Below, piece after piece: positions 43,956 through 52,823 of a DNA stretch of 64,000 nucleotides. The stretch covers positions 405,142 through 469,141 of the forward strand of contig NZ_JAFBDS010000001.1 of the NCBI RefSeq assembly GCF_016908375.1. Reading direction: 5' to 3'. Source of the DNA: Amphibacillus cookii (GTDB lineage Bacteria; Bacillota; Bacilli; Bacillales; Amphibacillaceae). Position numbers and translations under genes: made by a program. The first letter of the stretch is position 1; every line of letters starts with the position of its first letter. The notes under the pieces were generated by a model. That model was not told the DNA's origin and searched no databases. It was given only the letters and a program-made list of their open reading frames with translations.

Positions 43956-44816
43956 TTACTGATATTTTTCATTAGAAAAGAATAAAGCGATCGTACCAGG
44001 TCCAGAATGGGCACCGATGCTTGAACCTACCATTCTAATTTTTATCTCTTTCACGGTAAAGCGTGCTTTAATCATCTCAGCCAGGTGTTCTGCCGTCTCT
44101 AAAGCGTCACCATGACTAATGCCGATGGTCTGATTGCTAAAATCTGTTCCACGCTCTTCCATAATGGTAAGCATGCGTTGGAATACTTTTTTCGATCCTC
44201 TAATTTTTTCTAACGGAATAAGCTTGCCATCTTCCATATGCAGAAGTGGCTTGATCTTAAGCAATGTCCCAACAAAAGCAGCTGATTTACTGACACGTCC
44301 TCCACGATATAAATACTCGAGGTCATCAACGGTAAAGATGTGTTCCATATGGTCTGCGTAATACTTGGATGAGGCTGTTATCTCCTCTAAGGACCGTTGT
44401 TGTTTGGCGAGTTCTGCAGCCCTAAGGACGACAAGTCCGTAACCAAATGAAGCACACTTCGTATCAATAATTTGTAGTTGCCATTCTGGATAATCTTCTT
44501 GTACATCTTTCGCTGCTATCGTTGCAGATTGATATGTTCCAGATAATTCAGAAGAAAATGCTAAATAAAGACAAGGTTGATTTTTTTTAGCGTACTTGGT
44601 AAAGGCAGTTTTAAAGTCTTCAGGTGAAACTTGCGATGTTTTAGGGGCCTTACCATCACGCATCTCATCATAAATTCTTTTAGCAGAAATCGTTTGACCA
44701 TCTAGGTAATGTTTATTATCCATCATGACCGCCAAACTGACACGTTCAATTTGATATGTTTGATAATCTTCTTCACTTAAGTCGCAAGCAGAATCAGCGA
44801 TAATTTGAACATCCAT
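43956..44816 (-). CDS. DegV family fatty-acid-binding protein
   Basis: The 286-residue protein matches DegV/FakB: IIADSACDLSEEDYQ at the N-terminus with the conserved Ser of the lipid head-group site, TSQVSPEDF (about 80-88), and LAFSSELSGTYQSA (about 104-117). FakB proteins present fatty acids to the kinase FakA, which fits Bacillota that take up exogenous fatty acids. Which acyl chain is bound cannot be read. GGAGGG lies 8 bp before the ATG. It is monocistronic and opposite to its neighbours. Confidence 0.92.
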   Translation of the reverse strand: MDVQIIADSACDLSEEDYQTYQIERVSLAVMMDNKHYLDGQTISAKRIYDEMRDGKAPKTSQVSPEDFKTAFTKYAKKNQPCLYLAFSSELSGTYQSATIAAKDVQEDYPEWQLQIIDTKCASFGYGLVVLRAAELAKQQRSLEEITASSKYYADHMEHIFTVDDLEYLYRGGRVSKSAAFVGTLLKIKPLLHMEDGKLIPLEKIRGSKKVFQRMLTIMEERGTDFSNQTIGISHGDALETAEHLAEMIKARFTVKEIKIRMVGSSIGAHSGPGTIALFFSNEKYQ

Positions 44817-45028
44817 GTGTTTCCCTCCAATTAATGATGATTAATTCTTTAAAAAAAATAACTTAAGAATATTGCATAACCATTAGTTCTAGTTTATAGT
44901 TAGCGGTGGCATTCGTCAAAGTGTATTTTATTAAATTATCCAAAATGCGATAATATAGTCAAAAGGGATTAATTGTCGTCATGCTGGGGTAATATTTATC
45001 ATAAGTCGTTGATAGGAGGGACTAATCG

Positions 45029-45877
45029 ATGTTTATCTTTGAGGCCAAACGAATTATCATTGTCATTCTTGGTGCATTAATTAATGCAATCGCATTAAAC
45101 TTTTTCTTTATTAGTGCGGATGTTTATGCCAGTGGTTTTACAGGTTTTGCTCAGTTGCTATCTACGATTTTTTCGGATTTTTTAAACGTTGATTTTATTA
45201 GTACAGGGATATGGCTTCTACTTTTAAATGTTCCTGTCGGTATATTAGGCTGGTTTAAAGTTGGACGTCATTTTACCGTATATAGTATTTTATCTGTTCT
45301 TATGACGACATTCTTCTTAGAGTTAATTCCAGTTCAATCTTTTTCTAATGACATTATGTTAAATGCCGTTTTTGGTGGTGTGTTAGGCGGATTTGGTGTT
45401 GGGATTACCTTGAAATGGGGGGCATCTACTGGTGGTTCTGACATACTTGCGATGGTACTTTCTCGAATGAAGGATAAGCCAATTGGTAGCTATTTAATGA
45501 TTGTCAATGGTATTATCATTTTTTTCGCGGGTCTGTTGAATGAACCAGAAAACGCACTATATACTTTGTTAGCCCTTTATGTAACGACAAGGGTCGTTGA
45601 TGGTCTACATACACGTCATGAAAAGGTGACAGCCATGATTGTGACGAAGAAGACAGATGAGCTTCAAAAAGCGATCCATGAAAAAGTCGTTCGAGGAATG
45701 ACTATTTTACCTGCGCGTGGCGCATATACGAGGGAAGATAAATCCATGCTTGTCCTTGTTATTACACGTTATGAGTTATATGATTTGGAGCGAATTATTA
45801 ATGAAGTCGATCCAGAAGCATTTACGAACATTATCCATACCGCTGGTGTATTTGGCTTTTTTAGAAAAGATCATTAG
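45029..45877 (+). CDS. YitT family membrane protein (DUF2179 domain)
   Basis: The 282-residue protein has five or six N-terminal membrane segments (about 8-190), including the family motif KWGASTGGSDILAMVLSR. A C-terminal cytoplasmic DUF2179 domain (about 215-275) contains RGMTILPARGAYTREDKSML. Function of this widespread Bacillota family is not established. GGAGGG precedes the ATG by 9 bp. It has its own terminator. Confidence 0.88.
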   Translation: MFIFEAKRIIIVILGALINAIALNFFFISADVYASGFTGFAQLLSTIFSDFLNVDFISTGIWLLLLNVPVGILGWFKVGRHFTVYSILSVLMTTFFLELIPVQSFSNDIMLNAVFGGVLGGFGVGITLKWGASTGGSDILAMVLSRMKDKPIGSYLMIVNGIIIFFAGLLNEPENALYTLLALYVTTRVVDGLHTRHEKVTAMIVTKKTDELQKAIHEKVVRGMTILPARGAYTREDKSMLVLVITRYELYDLERIINEVDPEAFTNIIHTAGVFGFFRKDH

Positions 45878-45897
45878 TAAAAAATACCCGCATTTGT

Positions 45898-45946
45898 AAA
45901 ACCGACACCAGGTGGCGGTTTAATTTAAAAACTGTCGGTTCTTTTT
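45898..45946 (+). terminator. Terminator of the yitT-family gene
   Basis: AAACCGACA and TGTCGGTTCTTTTT pair across a 26-nt interval that holds a weaker inner fold. Confidence 0.7.
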
Positions 45947-45960
45947 ATAAGGGGATGTGA

Positions 45961-46087
45961 TATGATTTAATTATCAACTTATCGTGCTTAGGCACATGAT
46001 ACCATTACCTTCCCCTAATGCATATTTCGACAAAGGTAATGAATGTTCAAGCTCTAGACTTAAACACAAAGTCTGGGCTTTTTTTCT
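45961..46087 (+). ncRNA. Candidate small RNA of about 120 nt with three stem-loops
   Basis: No reading frame is present, but three stem-loops follow each other: GTGC/GCAC (45984-45995), CATTACCTT/AAGGTAATG (46002-46041 region) and AGCTCTAGACTT/AAGTCTGGGCT (46051-46081 region). The last runs into TTTTTTT, an intrinsic terminator with no gene in front of it. TATGAT at 45961-45966 is a plausible -10, although the -35 is weak. The second loop exposes CCTTCCCC, complementary to ribosome binding sites, as in RsaE/RoxS-type regulators. If TATGAT is the -10, transcription starts near 45973. Confidence 0.45.
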
Positions 46088-46189
46088 TATATTTTAAGTT
46101 ATATACTTAACTCATCGAGGTTAAACGCTAGTATTTTCTACACTCAGGTAAGTAGTATGGAATTAGGGTATTGATGTGGAATTTAACAT

Positions 46190-46425
46190 ATAAAACGAAC
46201 CTTTAATCTGTGGGCGGAGAGCTACAGGATGTAGGTTATGCAGACGTGGGCCTACAGGATGTAGGTCATGCAGACGTTGCCACAGGACGTGGCGATCTTA
46301 GTCTGTAATCCTCTTTTTTTCGTTGAGTGAATCCGAACATTAGCGTCCGTTATCACTCGCCTAAATAAATTTGCTTTGCACTCTATTTTGAGGTGGGTGT
46401 TTTACGGATGGTTATCTGTGATAAA
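46190..46425 (-). repeat. R1 repeat, copy J (long form, inverted)
   Basis: The copy runs from ATAAAACGAACCTTTAATCT to GGTTATCTGTGATAAA. In its own orientation it contains AACGGACGCTAATG, the hairpins CCACGTCCTGTGG, CCTACATCCTGTAGG and CCTACATCCTGTAG, and the standard ends. It ends 41 bp before the ComP-like start. Its plus-strand reading happens to open a frame into the kinase gene, but that extension is repeat DNA. Confidence 0.87.
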
Positions 46426-46465
46426 AAGAAAGAAGCTCTTTTATAGTAGGAAGGATAGGTTTGAC

Positions 46466-48796
46466 ATGAAGGAAGACATCCAAAAAAAATTAAACCAAAA
46501 TAAAATAATCGCATTTGTTGCTATTATTTTGCTACTACAAATTTATATTATGGTCAACAACTTTCACCCTTATATAGGGATGACTGTATCACAGGTGACA
46601 GAAGAAACCTATCAGGTCTCTGACTTACACCGGTTAGGGTGGGCCAAAGCAAGTCATATTGACATTGGTGATCGGGTGATATATGTTGATCATCAACCTG
46701 TAGGTCAATATCCTACTGTACAGACTCATGGTGAGGTTGAGGGAGCTGAATTTATAATCGTTGAACGAGAAGGTGAGTATTCGCGTTATAAAGTTGATTA
46801 TAATGCAGATATTTATGCGCAATATCTTTTTTATTTAATGCTACCTTTATTATATTTTCTATTTAGCAGTTTCGTTTCATTGATTATTTATCGGCGAAAC
46901 CCAACTGAACCAAGTGCGTGCTTATTAATTGCAATGACACTAATCGTTAGTCTTGCTTATTCCTCGTCAAGTTTAGCTTTAAAATTAAATCCTTTGGCTG
47001 AAATGATTAGGGTTATTGTATTTCTGTTATCACCCACTTTATTTTTTCACTTCATTTATCATTTTTTTAGGGAAAAAGATAAGCAATGGTTCACAAGCAG
47101 GCCGATTTATTTCTCATATTTATTTGCTTTTACTGGTATTATATCAAGTTTTATTTCTAACCATCGTTCATTAGACAATATGATGGTCTTGTTGTGTTTT
47201 ATTATTATTATGGTTACCTTGTTTTTTCAACTTATAAGGGGGCTGGTCCATTTAAGAGATGACGCTATTATTGATACGCTACATGGTATCTTTTTATCTA
47301 TTGGAGCGGCAACTGCACCATTTTTATTCTTATTTATTGTGCCTTTAATGATACTTGGACAACCAATTATTCCTTCTGAACTAGCTAATGTATTTTTATT
47401 CTTTATTCCAGCAGGCTTTTTGTATATGCTTGTATCCGACCAATTATATATATTTAAATTCAAGATTAATCAACTCCCATATTATATGGTTTTAGCTTTT
47501 TTGTTTTCAATGGTTATTACCCTTATTTATTTGTTGATGCATTACCAAGAAACGCAGTCTAGACATGTGATTCCCTTTTTTGCTTTAACATTTCTACTGA
47601 CCCTGCTATTCTTGTTTATTAAAAGACAGTTGGACCATTACTTGAGATCGTATTTATTTGTTTCTCGAGATAATTATCAAGCGAGCCTATATCGGTTTAG
47701 TGAGGCAATGAAGCATGAAAAAAGCAGGCAGCAGATTATTTATGCTGTCAAGCGTGAAGTTGAGGAGGTATTAGCTGTTATCCAAACGGATATAGTGACA
47801 GAAATTGGACGCACTTATCCTGACCCTAATCAAAGTAGTGTACCCGCTATCTACACGCCGCTGTTACGTAGTTATCACGGACAGACGTTTGATATTGGAA
47901 AGGTGATCGGCAAACAAAATTTATATGCCGTGCCTCTGGCTTGGTATGAGGGGCATTTTACTATTTTATTTATAGCATTAAAAAACGACACGTTATCTAA
48001 GGAGCAATATGATTGGCTATCAAGCTTAGCTCAGTTCGCCAATTTGGCGATAGAGAATCAATTGAAAGTAGAGGATTTGTTAAAAGAGATAGAGAATGCT
48101 CAAACGATTGGTGATAAGGAATGGCTATCGCGTTTACTTTTTCACTGGTCTGAAAATGAAAGACGTTCTTTAGCAAGTGATATTCATGATACATTTCTTC
48201 AAGACTTAATTATATTGCGACGTCGCCTAGAGGCTGTTCAATTGGAAACAGATGAGCTAACAAAACAAAATACACTTCAAGCTATTGAAGAAGAGGTTAA
48301 AGACATCATTTTTGAAATAAGGGAAACATGTACATTTCTATACCCAACCATATTGAGTGAAATTGGCTTAATTGATGCAATAAATGAATTAATCAATAAA
48401 TTTCGATTGCAATCGAATAGTGCATTAACTTTTCATACCAATATAAAGACAGATCTAGTTCAACCGCTAGATTTAAAAATGGCAATTTATCGTATTGTAC
48501 AGGAATGGTTAAATAATGCGCGTAAACACGCACAAGCCAAATCGGTATGGATTGTCTTGGTAGATCAGGGGGATCGCGTAAAGCTTGAATATAAAGATGA
48601 TGGCATTGGTATCGCTGCTAATGAGTACCATACCGTTGATACAAACATGGGCTTATTATCAATTAAAGAAAGAGTTCGTAGTTTAAGTGGGGATATTAAC
48701 TTAGAAACAGCTAGAAATAAGGGAGTGAGGATGACGATTTTCATTCCTTATCATGAGGGAGGGAACATTTATGAAACATATTCTAATCGTGGATGA
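46466..48796 (+). CDS. ComP-like sensor histidine kinase with PDZ-like domain
   Basis: The 776-residue kinase has one N-terminal membrane segment (about 12-30) and an extracytoplasmic PDZ-like domain (about 35-115; RLGWAKASHIDIGDRVIYVD). A block of about seven membrane segments follows (about 120-380), then a GAF-like linker. HisKA_3 has the phospho-acceptor His in RRSLASDIHDTFLQDLIILR, and HATPase_c (about 680-770) includes DDGIGI and NMGLLSIKERV. This is the layout of ComP, the ComX receptor for competence and quorum sensing. However, comQ and comX are not upstream, where an R1 copy lies instead. ATG at 46466 is chosen because upstream codons are repeat sequence. Confidence 0.82.
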   Translation: MKEDIQKKLNQNKIIAFVAIILLLQIYIMVNNFHPYIGMTVSQVTEETYQVSDLHRLGWAKASHIDIGDRVIYVDHQPVGQYPTVQTHGEVEGAEFIIVEREGEYSRYKVDYNADIYAQYLFYLMLPLLYFLFSSFVSLIIYRRNPTEPSACLLIAMTLIVSLAYSSSSLALKLNPLAEMIRVIVFLLSPTLFFHFIYHFFREKDKQWFTSRPIYFSYLFAFTGIISSFISNHRSLDNMMVLLCFIIIMVTLFFQLIRGLVHLRDDAIIDTLHGIFLSIGAATAPFLFLFIVPLMILGQPIIPSELANVFLFFIPAGFLYMLVSDQLYIFKFKINQLPYYMVLAFLFSMVITLIYLLMHYQETQSRHVIPFFALTFLLTLLFLFIKRQLDHYLRSYLFVSRDNYQASLYRFSEAMKHEKSRQQIIYAVKREVEEVLAVIQTDIVTEIGRTYPDPNQSSVPAIYTPLLRSYHGQTFDIGKVIGKQNLYAVPLAWYEGHFTILFIALKNDTLSKEQYDWLSSLAQFANLAIENQLKVEDLLKEIENAQTIGDKEWLSRLLFHWSENERRSLASDIHDTFLQDLIILRRRLEAVQLETDELTKQNTLQAIEEEVKDIIFEIRETCTFLYPTILSEIGLIDAINELINKFRLQSNSALTFHTNIKTDLVQPLDLKMAIYRIVQEWLNNARKHAQAKSVWIVLVDQGDRVKLEYKDDGIGIAANEYHTVDTNMGLLSIKERVRSLSGDINLETARNKGVRMTIFIPYHEGGNIYETYSNRG

Positions 48797-49415
48797 TCAT
48801 GTCATGGTTGGTGAAGGTACAAAACGTTTATTATCAGATGAGCCAGAATTAGTTGTTGAATTTGTTTCTTGTGCTAGTGATGCATTAGTGTCCTTAACTT
48901 CTAAACAGTATGATCTTTACATTATCGATCTAAATATGCCTGATCAAAATGGCATTGAATTAACGAAAGCTATTTTGCTACGTCATCGTGACGCACGTGT
49001 GATGATTTATACAGGTTATGACACAGCAGCTTATTTTAACAGACTCGTTGACTTGGGGGTGATCGGTTTCTTGAGTAAAAGTTACTCGAATGATCAATTG
49101 GTCCAAGCAGTGAAATGTGCCTTAATGGATCTAGCCGTGATTCCAGCAAAGTGGTTAAATGAAGTACAGCGAACAGATCATAAAGTAAGATTGCAAAACG
49201 GGGAGCAAGTCACATTGACAGAAATCGAACAGGAAATTATATTTCTAGTCGACAAAGGGAAGTCAAATGATGAAATTGCTGATCAGATTAAGATGAGCAG
49301 ACGTACTGTAGAGCGACATTTAACAAAAATATTTCAAAAAATGCATGTATCCTCTCGTGCAGAAGCAATTGAAGTAGGTAAGGAAATTGGAATACTACCA
49401 GAGATTATCTTATAG
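48771..49415 (+). CDS. ComA-like response regulator (NarL/LuxR family)
   Basis: The 214-residue regulator has a receiver domain (1-120) with IVDDH, the phospho-acceptor Asp in YIIDLNMPDQNGIEL, and a C-terminal LuxR helix-turn-helix (about 150-205; DEIADQIKMSRRTVERHLTK). It overlaps the kinase gene by 26 bp, starting at MKHILIV after GGGAGGG, so the two are translationally coupled. The ComA assignment rests on pairing with a ComP-like kinase; a generic NarL-type regulator is the alternative. Its targets are not visible here. Confidence 0.85.
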   Translation: MKHILIVDDHVMVGEGTKRLLSDEPELVVEFVSCASDALVSLTSKQYDLYIIDLNMPDQNGIELTKAILLRHRDARVMIYTGYDTAAYFNRLVDLGVIGFLSKSYSNDQLVQAVKCALMDLAVIPAKWLNEVQRTDHKVRLQNGEQVTLTEIEQEIIFLVDKGKSNDEIADQIKMSRRTVERHLTKIFQKMHVSSRAEAIEVGKEIGILPEIIL

Positions 49416-49460
49416 CAAATCAGTAAATTAACAGATGACATAGATAAAAATATGAATAAT

Positions 49461-49504
49461 AAAAAATGACACTTGCTCAAAAGGTGAGCAAATGTCATTT
49501 TTTA
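49461..49504. terminator. Bidirectional terminator between comA-like and nfu-like genes
   Basis: AAAAAATGACA and TGTCATTTTTT pair with an inner TTGCTC/GAGCAA stem. Both sides have A/T tracts, and the flanking genes converge on it. Confidence 0.9.
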
Positions 49505-49517
49505 AATTGAATTCATT

Positions 49518-49781
49518 TTAATAACCGTGGTGTTGCATAATTTCTTCGACTTTTGGAATTAACTCATCCCAATTTGCATCAAAGCTCTTGTTAATCGTAA
49601 TAAAAAACTGATAGCCAAATACATTGTCAACACCATCTAACGCGATTAACTGGTTCAAAATTTCATATTCGCTTGCTTGTCCAGGCAAAATTGAGATACT
49701 TGTATCACCTTGAAAAATCTGTTTATTGGATGTGAATTTCATTGCATTAGGATTTGGGGTGGCTTCCGCAATAACTGCCAT
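49518..49781 (-). CDS. Nfu N-terminal domain (NifU_N-like) protein
   Basis: The 87-residue protein begins EATPNPNAMKFTSNKQIF and contains LIALDGVDNVFGYQFFITI, matching the small N-terminal domain of Nfu iron-sulfur scaffold proteins that occurs alone in many Bacillaceae. No cluster-binding Cys is present, so it may assist a separate Fe-S scaffold. AGGAGG precedes the ATG. It is monocistronic and ends at a shared terminator. Confidence 0.85.
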   Translation of the reverse strand: MAVIAEATPNPNAMKFTSNKQIFQGDTSISILPGQASEYEILNQLIALDGVDNVFGYQFFITINKSFDANWDELIPKVEEIMQHHGY

Positions 49782-49940
49782 TAAATATTCCTCCTTTTTA
49801 CGTTCTCACTAACAGTTTAGCAAATCTTAGACAAAGGAAAAAGAGGTAAGCTTTTTGTTGTGGTAAAACATTTGTTACTTTGTGTCTTTTTTGAATACAT
49901 AGCCATCAATAATAGGTAAATGATTTAAATTAAAATCAAA

Positions 49941-49968
49941 ATGCTCTTGAACAGAAATCAAGAGCATC
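49941..49968 (-). terminator. Terminator of the Cof-type phosphatase gene
   Basis: On the minus strand ATGCTCTTG and CAAGAGCAT pair, followed by TTTGATTTTAATTT. It lies about 60 bp past the stop. Confidence 0.7.
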
Positions 49969-50029
49969 TAAATTAACTGGCCGTCATTTTAAACGATATA
50001 CTTTTAGGGAAAGGTGGCTAGATCAATGA

Positions 50030-50866
50030 TTAATTATGATCGATCTGAAAATAACGTTCAATAAAATCAGCAACCCCATCTTGTTGATTTGTTTTTGTTT
50101 CATGCTTGGCAACAGCCTTTAATTCCGCAATGGCATTTCCCATTGCTACACCTACTCCCGCATAGTCCAACATTTCTAAGTCATTATCTTCATCTCCAAA
50201 TGCTAAAATCTGACTTGGCTCAATGTGATAATAATGTGCAATACGCTGTAATGCCACAGCTTTGTTCATGCCTTTTCTGACAATTTCAATCATATTCCAC
50301 GGCGCACCCCATTTACGGTGTTCAATAACTGATGCATGATCGCGATCAAGGTTTTTTCGTAATTCAACGATATGTTCATCACGAGGATGAATTAGTAAAG
50401 AGGTCGGATCCTCCTTTAATTGGTTTTTTAAGCTTCCAATTTGAATGGGATTTTCTTCTTTACTGGTGTGGACGATTTCCATTAACTTTGTGTCATAACG
50501 ATCAATATAAACGTCACTTAACACTTCTGCCATAATGTTTTGAACTTTCATATCATAACAGGTTTGCACAATGCTTTTGGCTGTTCTAAGAGGTAAAGGA
50601 CTATGTAAGACTTTCCACTTTTGATCAGTTGGATGATGTAGATAAGCCCCATTGAAATTAATCATCGGGGTATCTAACTTGAGTTCATTGTAGTAATCGA
50701 GGCTAGCGCGGTGAGGACGACCAGTAGCGATAACGACGATATGACCTAATTCACGTACCTTTTGAATGATCTTTTTTGACCTTTCACTAACTGTTTGATT
50801 ATCTGTCAACAATGTACCATCAAGGTCAAGTGCAATTAAATGTGTTTTATTATTCAATATTTTCAC
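50030..50866 (-). CDS. Cof-type HAD-IIB family phosphatase
   Basis: A 278-residue sugar-phosphatase-like HAD hydrolase. Motif I is IALDLDGTLL (nucleophile Asp14, then Asp16), motif II IATGRP with Thr, motif III Lys in GMNKAVALQRI, and motif IV ILAFGDEDNDLEML. The C2B cap lies at about residues 85-200. Enzymes of this type dephosphorylate flavin, sugar or pyridoxal phosphates; the substrate is unknown here. The GTG start has GGAG about 10 bp upstream. Confidence 0.92.
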   Translation of the reverse strand: MKILNNKTHLIALDLDGTLLTDNQTVSERSKKIIQKVRELGHIVVIATGRPHRASLDYYNELKLDTPMINFNGAYLHHPTDQKWKVLHSPLPLRTAKSIVQTCYDMKVQNIMAEVLSDVYIDRYDTKLMEIVHTSKEENPIQIGSLKNQLKEDPTSLLIHPRDEHIVELRKNLDRDHASVIEHRKWGAPWNMIEIVRKGMNKAVALQRIAHYYHIEPSQILAFGDEDNDLEMLDYAGVGVAMGNAIAELKAVAKHETKTNQQDGVADFIERYFQIDHN

Positions 50867-51232
50867 CCCATTCTCCGTAAATATAGTGTAATGAAGTTTC
50901 TGTAGGCTGTAAAGTCAAATATATTTTATTAACCAAAGTTAAACGAAAGAAATGCTAATCCATGCTGATGAATAGCTTACTCGAGATATTGATCATTTTA
51001 CTTTATATGCCACGGAAGGTTATAATCAAGTAATGATAATATTTTAATTTTTAAACATTTTTGTTTATACTATAGTTATCACGTTTTATTTATAAAATAA
51101 GTCAGCTGTTTAAGTATAAGTAAAACGGTTCGCTAAGATCGAGCGAATGATTATAGTTATGTGTTGACTGTTAATACAGTTACAGGGATTCAATTTAAGG
51201 TCATATATTTTATCGTTAAAGGAGCGAGACAA
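50867..51232. other. Intergenic region with no recognised feature
   Basis: This AT-rich gap separates two divergent genes. I see no repeat, hairpin or small gene; the AAAGGAGCGAGACAA at its right end is the ribosome binding site of the MIP18-family gene. Confidence 0.5.
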
Positions 51233-51544
51233 ATGGAAGATGCATTGCAAGAAAATTTACTCGGTGCACTGGAAAATGTGATTGACCCAGAGCTCGGTAT
51301 TGATATTGTTAATTTAGGTCTTATTTATGGTGTAGAATTAAATGAAGATGGGACCGCTGTTGTAACGATGACGTTAACAGCTATGGGCTGTCCACTAGCT
51401 GGGCATATAGAACAAGATGTTAAAAGGGCATTATCGGATATTCCAGAAGTAAAAGATACAGAGGTTAATATTGTTTGGTCACCACCATGGAGTAAAGATC
51501 GTATGTCAAGGTATGCCAAAATTGCTTTAGGTATCCCTGATTAA
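51233..51544 (+). CDS. MIP18/DUF59 family iron-sulfur assembly protein
   Basis: The 103-residue protein contains NVIDPELGIDIVNLGLIYGV (about 13-32) and TLTAMGCPLAGHIEQDV with the conserved Cys (about 55-71), followed by VNIVWSPPWSKDRMS. This is the SufT/PaaD-like MIP18 fold that helps mature Fe-S proteins. ATG at 51233 is fixed by AAAGGAG 9 bp upstream. A terminator follows. Next to an Fnr-type Fe-S regulator and near an Nfu-type protein, its link to cluster assembly is plausible. Confidence 0.92.
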   Translation: MEDALQENLLGALENVIDPELGIDIVNLGLIYGVELNEDGTAVVTMTLTAMGCPLAGHIEQDVKRALSDIPEVKDTEVNIVWSPPWSKDRMSRYAKIALGIPD

Positions 51545-51568
51545 TTAGGTTCTTTGTCAAATAACTGA

Positions 51569-51600
51569 GGGCTTTGCATGATTAAGTGCAAAGCCCTTAT
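51569..51600 (+). terminator. Terminator of the MIP18-family gene
   Basis: GGGCTTTGCA and TGCAAAGCCC form a 10-bp perfect stem with TGATTAAG as loop, then TTATTAATG. Confidence 0.85.
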
Positions 51601-51731
51601 TAATGTTCTAAATAGGTGGAGCCATTTCGCCTATTCTTCAAAAAAAATATGGAGTTCCGAATTCTTAATAGCAAACAATGGGTCCATCATTTCAGTTGAT
51701 TCACTTCAGTACATCGGTCACTTGGCTTTAG

Positions 51732-52442
51732 TTAATTAATCGTGCAAAGCACAATGGGACAGTTCTCACAATTAATCGCTTTTTTTAAGAACCTGAGATT
51801 TAAGATGGTAATCCGTCCTTGATCAATATCAATAATATTTTGGCGCTTCAACTCATTAAGCAAACGATTAACAGATTCTCTCGATGTTGCACAAAAATTT
51901 GCAAGCTCCTGATTGGTTAAGTTGATATCTAAATAGATGCCATGATCTTTCTTTTTACCATAACTATTTGATAAACGGATTAAAGTTGAGTACAATGCCC
52001 CTTTTTTACCGTGTAAAACAAGGTCACGAAATTTGGTTTGATCTTTACGATATTGCACGTTTGCAAAATTAAGAAAGCTTAACATTGCTTCTGGATCACT
52101 GATTAGCGCATCATTTAATTTTTTTTGATTAAATACAGCGACTTCACCTGGTTCTGTTACTTTAGCATCAACCAAATAATGTGTGGGCAAGTCGTCTACT
52201 ATTATTTCTCCAACAAGGTCGCCAGCGCCACACAACCTTAATGTTAATTCGCGTCCATCTGGAGATGTTTTTCCAACCATAATCTTGCCACTTAGCAACA
52301 CATATAGTTCTTTTACTGGCTCCCCTTGCTGAAAAAGAAAGGCTTGCTTTTTTAGAGGGATTATACGATCAGGTGCAGTTAAGTAGTTTGCTATTTTTTT
52401 AGGTAAATGATTAAGCTTTAATATTTTCTCCAACACAGACAC
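51732..52442 (-). CDS. fnr: Fnr-type anaerobic transcriptional regulator (Crp/Fnr family)
   Basis: The 236-residue regulator has a cyclic-nucleotide-like domain (about 25-145), a dimer helix, and a C-terminal helix-turn-helix (NQELANFCATSRESVNRLLN, about 177-196). Three C-terminal cysteines in CENCPIVLC (Cys225, Cys228, Cys233) have the spacing C-x2-C-x4-C of the [4Fe-4S] site in Bacillus Fnr, whose fourth ligand is an Asp; RDLVLHGKK here supplies Asp140. Loss of the cluster in air would switch it off. Targets are probably fermentation or nitrate genes elsewhere. ATG has GGAG about 9 bp upstream. Confidence 0.88.
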   Translation of the reverse strand: MSVLEKILKLNHLPKKIANYLTAPDRIIPLKKQAFLFQQGEPVKELYVLLSGKIMVGKTSPDGRELTLRLCGAGDLVGEIIVDDLPTHYLVDAKVTEPGEVAVFNQKKLNDALISDPEAMLSFLNFANVQYRKDQTKFRDLVLHGKKGALYSTLIRLSNSYGKKKDHGIYLDINLTNQELANFCATSRESVNRLLNELKRQNIIDIDQGRITILNLRFLKKAINCENCPIVLCTIN

Positions 52443-52501
52443 TCCTTAGAAATAGGTAGTTGCGACTAGAACGTAACCAAATCCCATCAATGGATGAGGA
52501 T

Positions 52502-52710
52502 GAACTCAATTACTCAACTTTCGCACACTGAAAATAGTCATTCAACCTTGATCGTGTTTAATAGACTCAGTATTCAATAGGCTTGTTGCCATTACTTCTG
52601 CATGGATGTGCGGCATGCGACCTTCCTATACGTTTAGCACGCTATTTCGTTCCGAAAAGCAAGGGATTCGCTTTTCGCGGGGATGGCTTCAGCTAAATTG
52701 AGTCGCAAAG
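52502..52710. repeat. R2 repeat, copy 2 (inverted, partial)
   Basis: From CAACTTTCGCACACTGAAAA, via GGAACGAAATAGC-type sequence in reverse and AAGCAAGGGATTCGCTTTTC, to GGGGATGGCTTCAGCTAA. It is the inverted counterpart of the right part of the block at about 5770-5960. The GGAGACTTCTGCGGG module and the CGCATGAA region are absent. The remainder of 52711-52823 shows nothing. Confidence 0.75.
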
Positions 52711-52823
52711 ATCACTCCTCAATTGAAAATCTATATTCAAACGCAACGCTTATATTTAATATTCAATTTACCCTTATGCTATCTTGGCTGAACCTGAAAA
52801 TTCAGATGAGAAAGTTGAGTAAA

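Noticed and set aside
46376-46465. N-terminal extension of the ComP-like kinase
   Set aside because: The 30 extra codons lie in R1 copy J and its flank. The ATG at 46466 has a better ribosome binding site.
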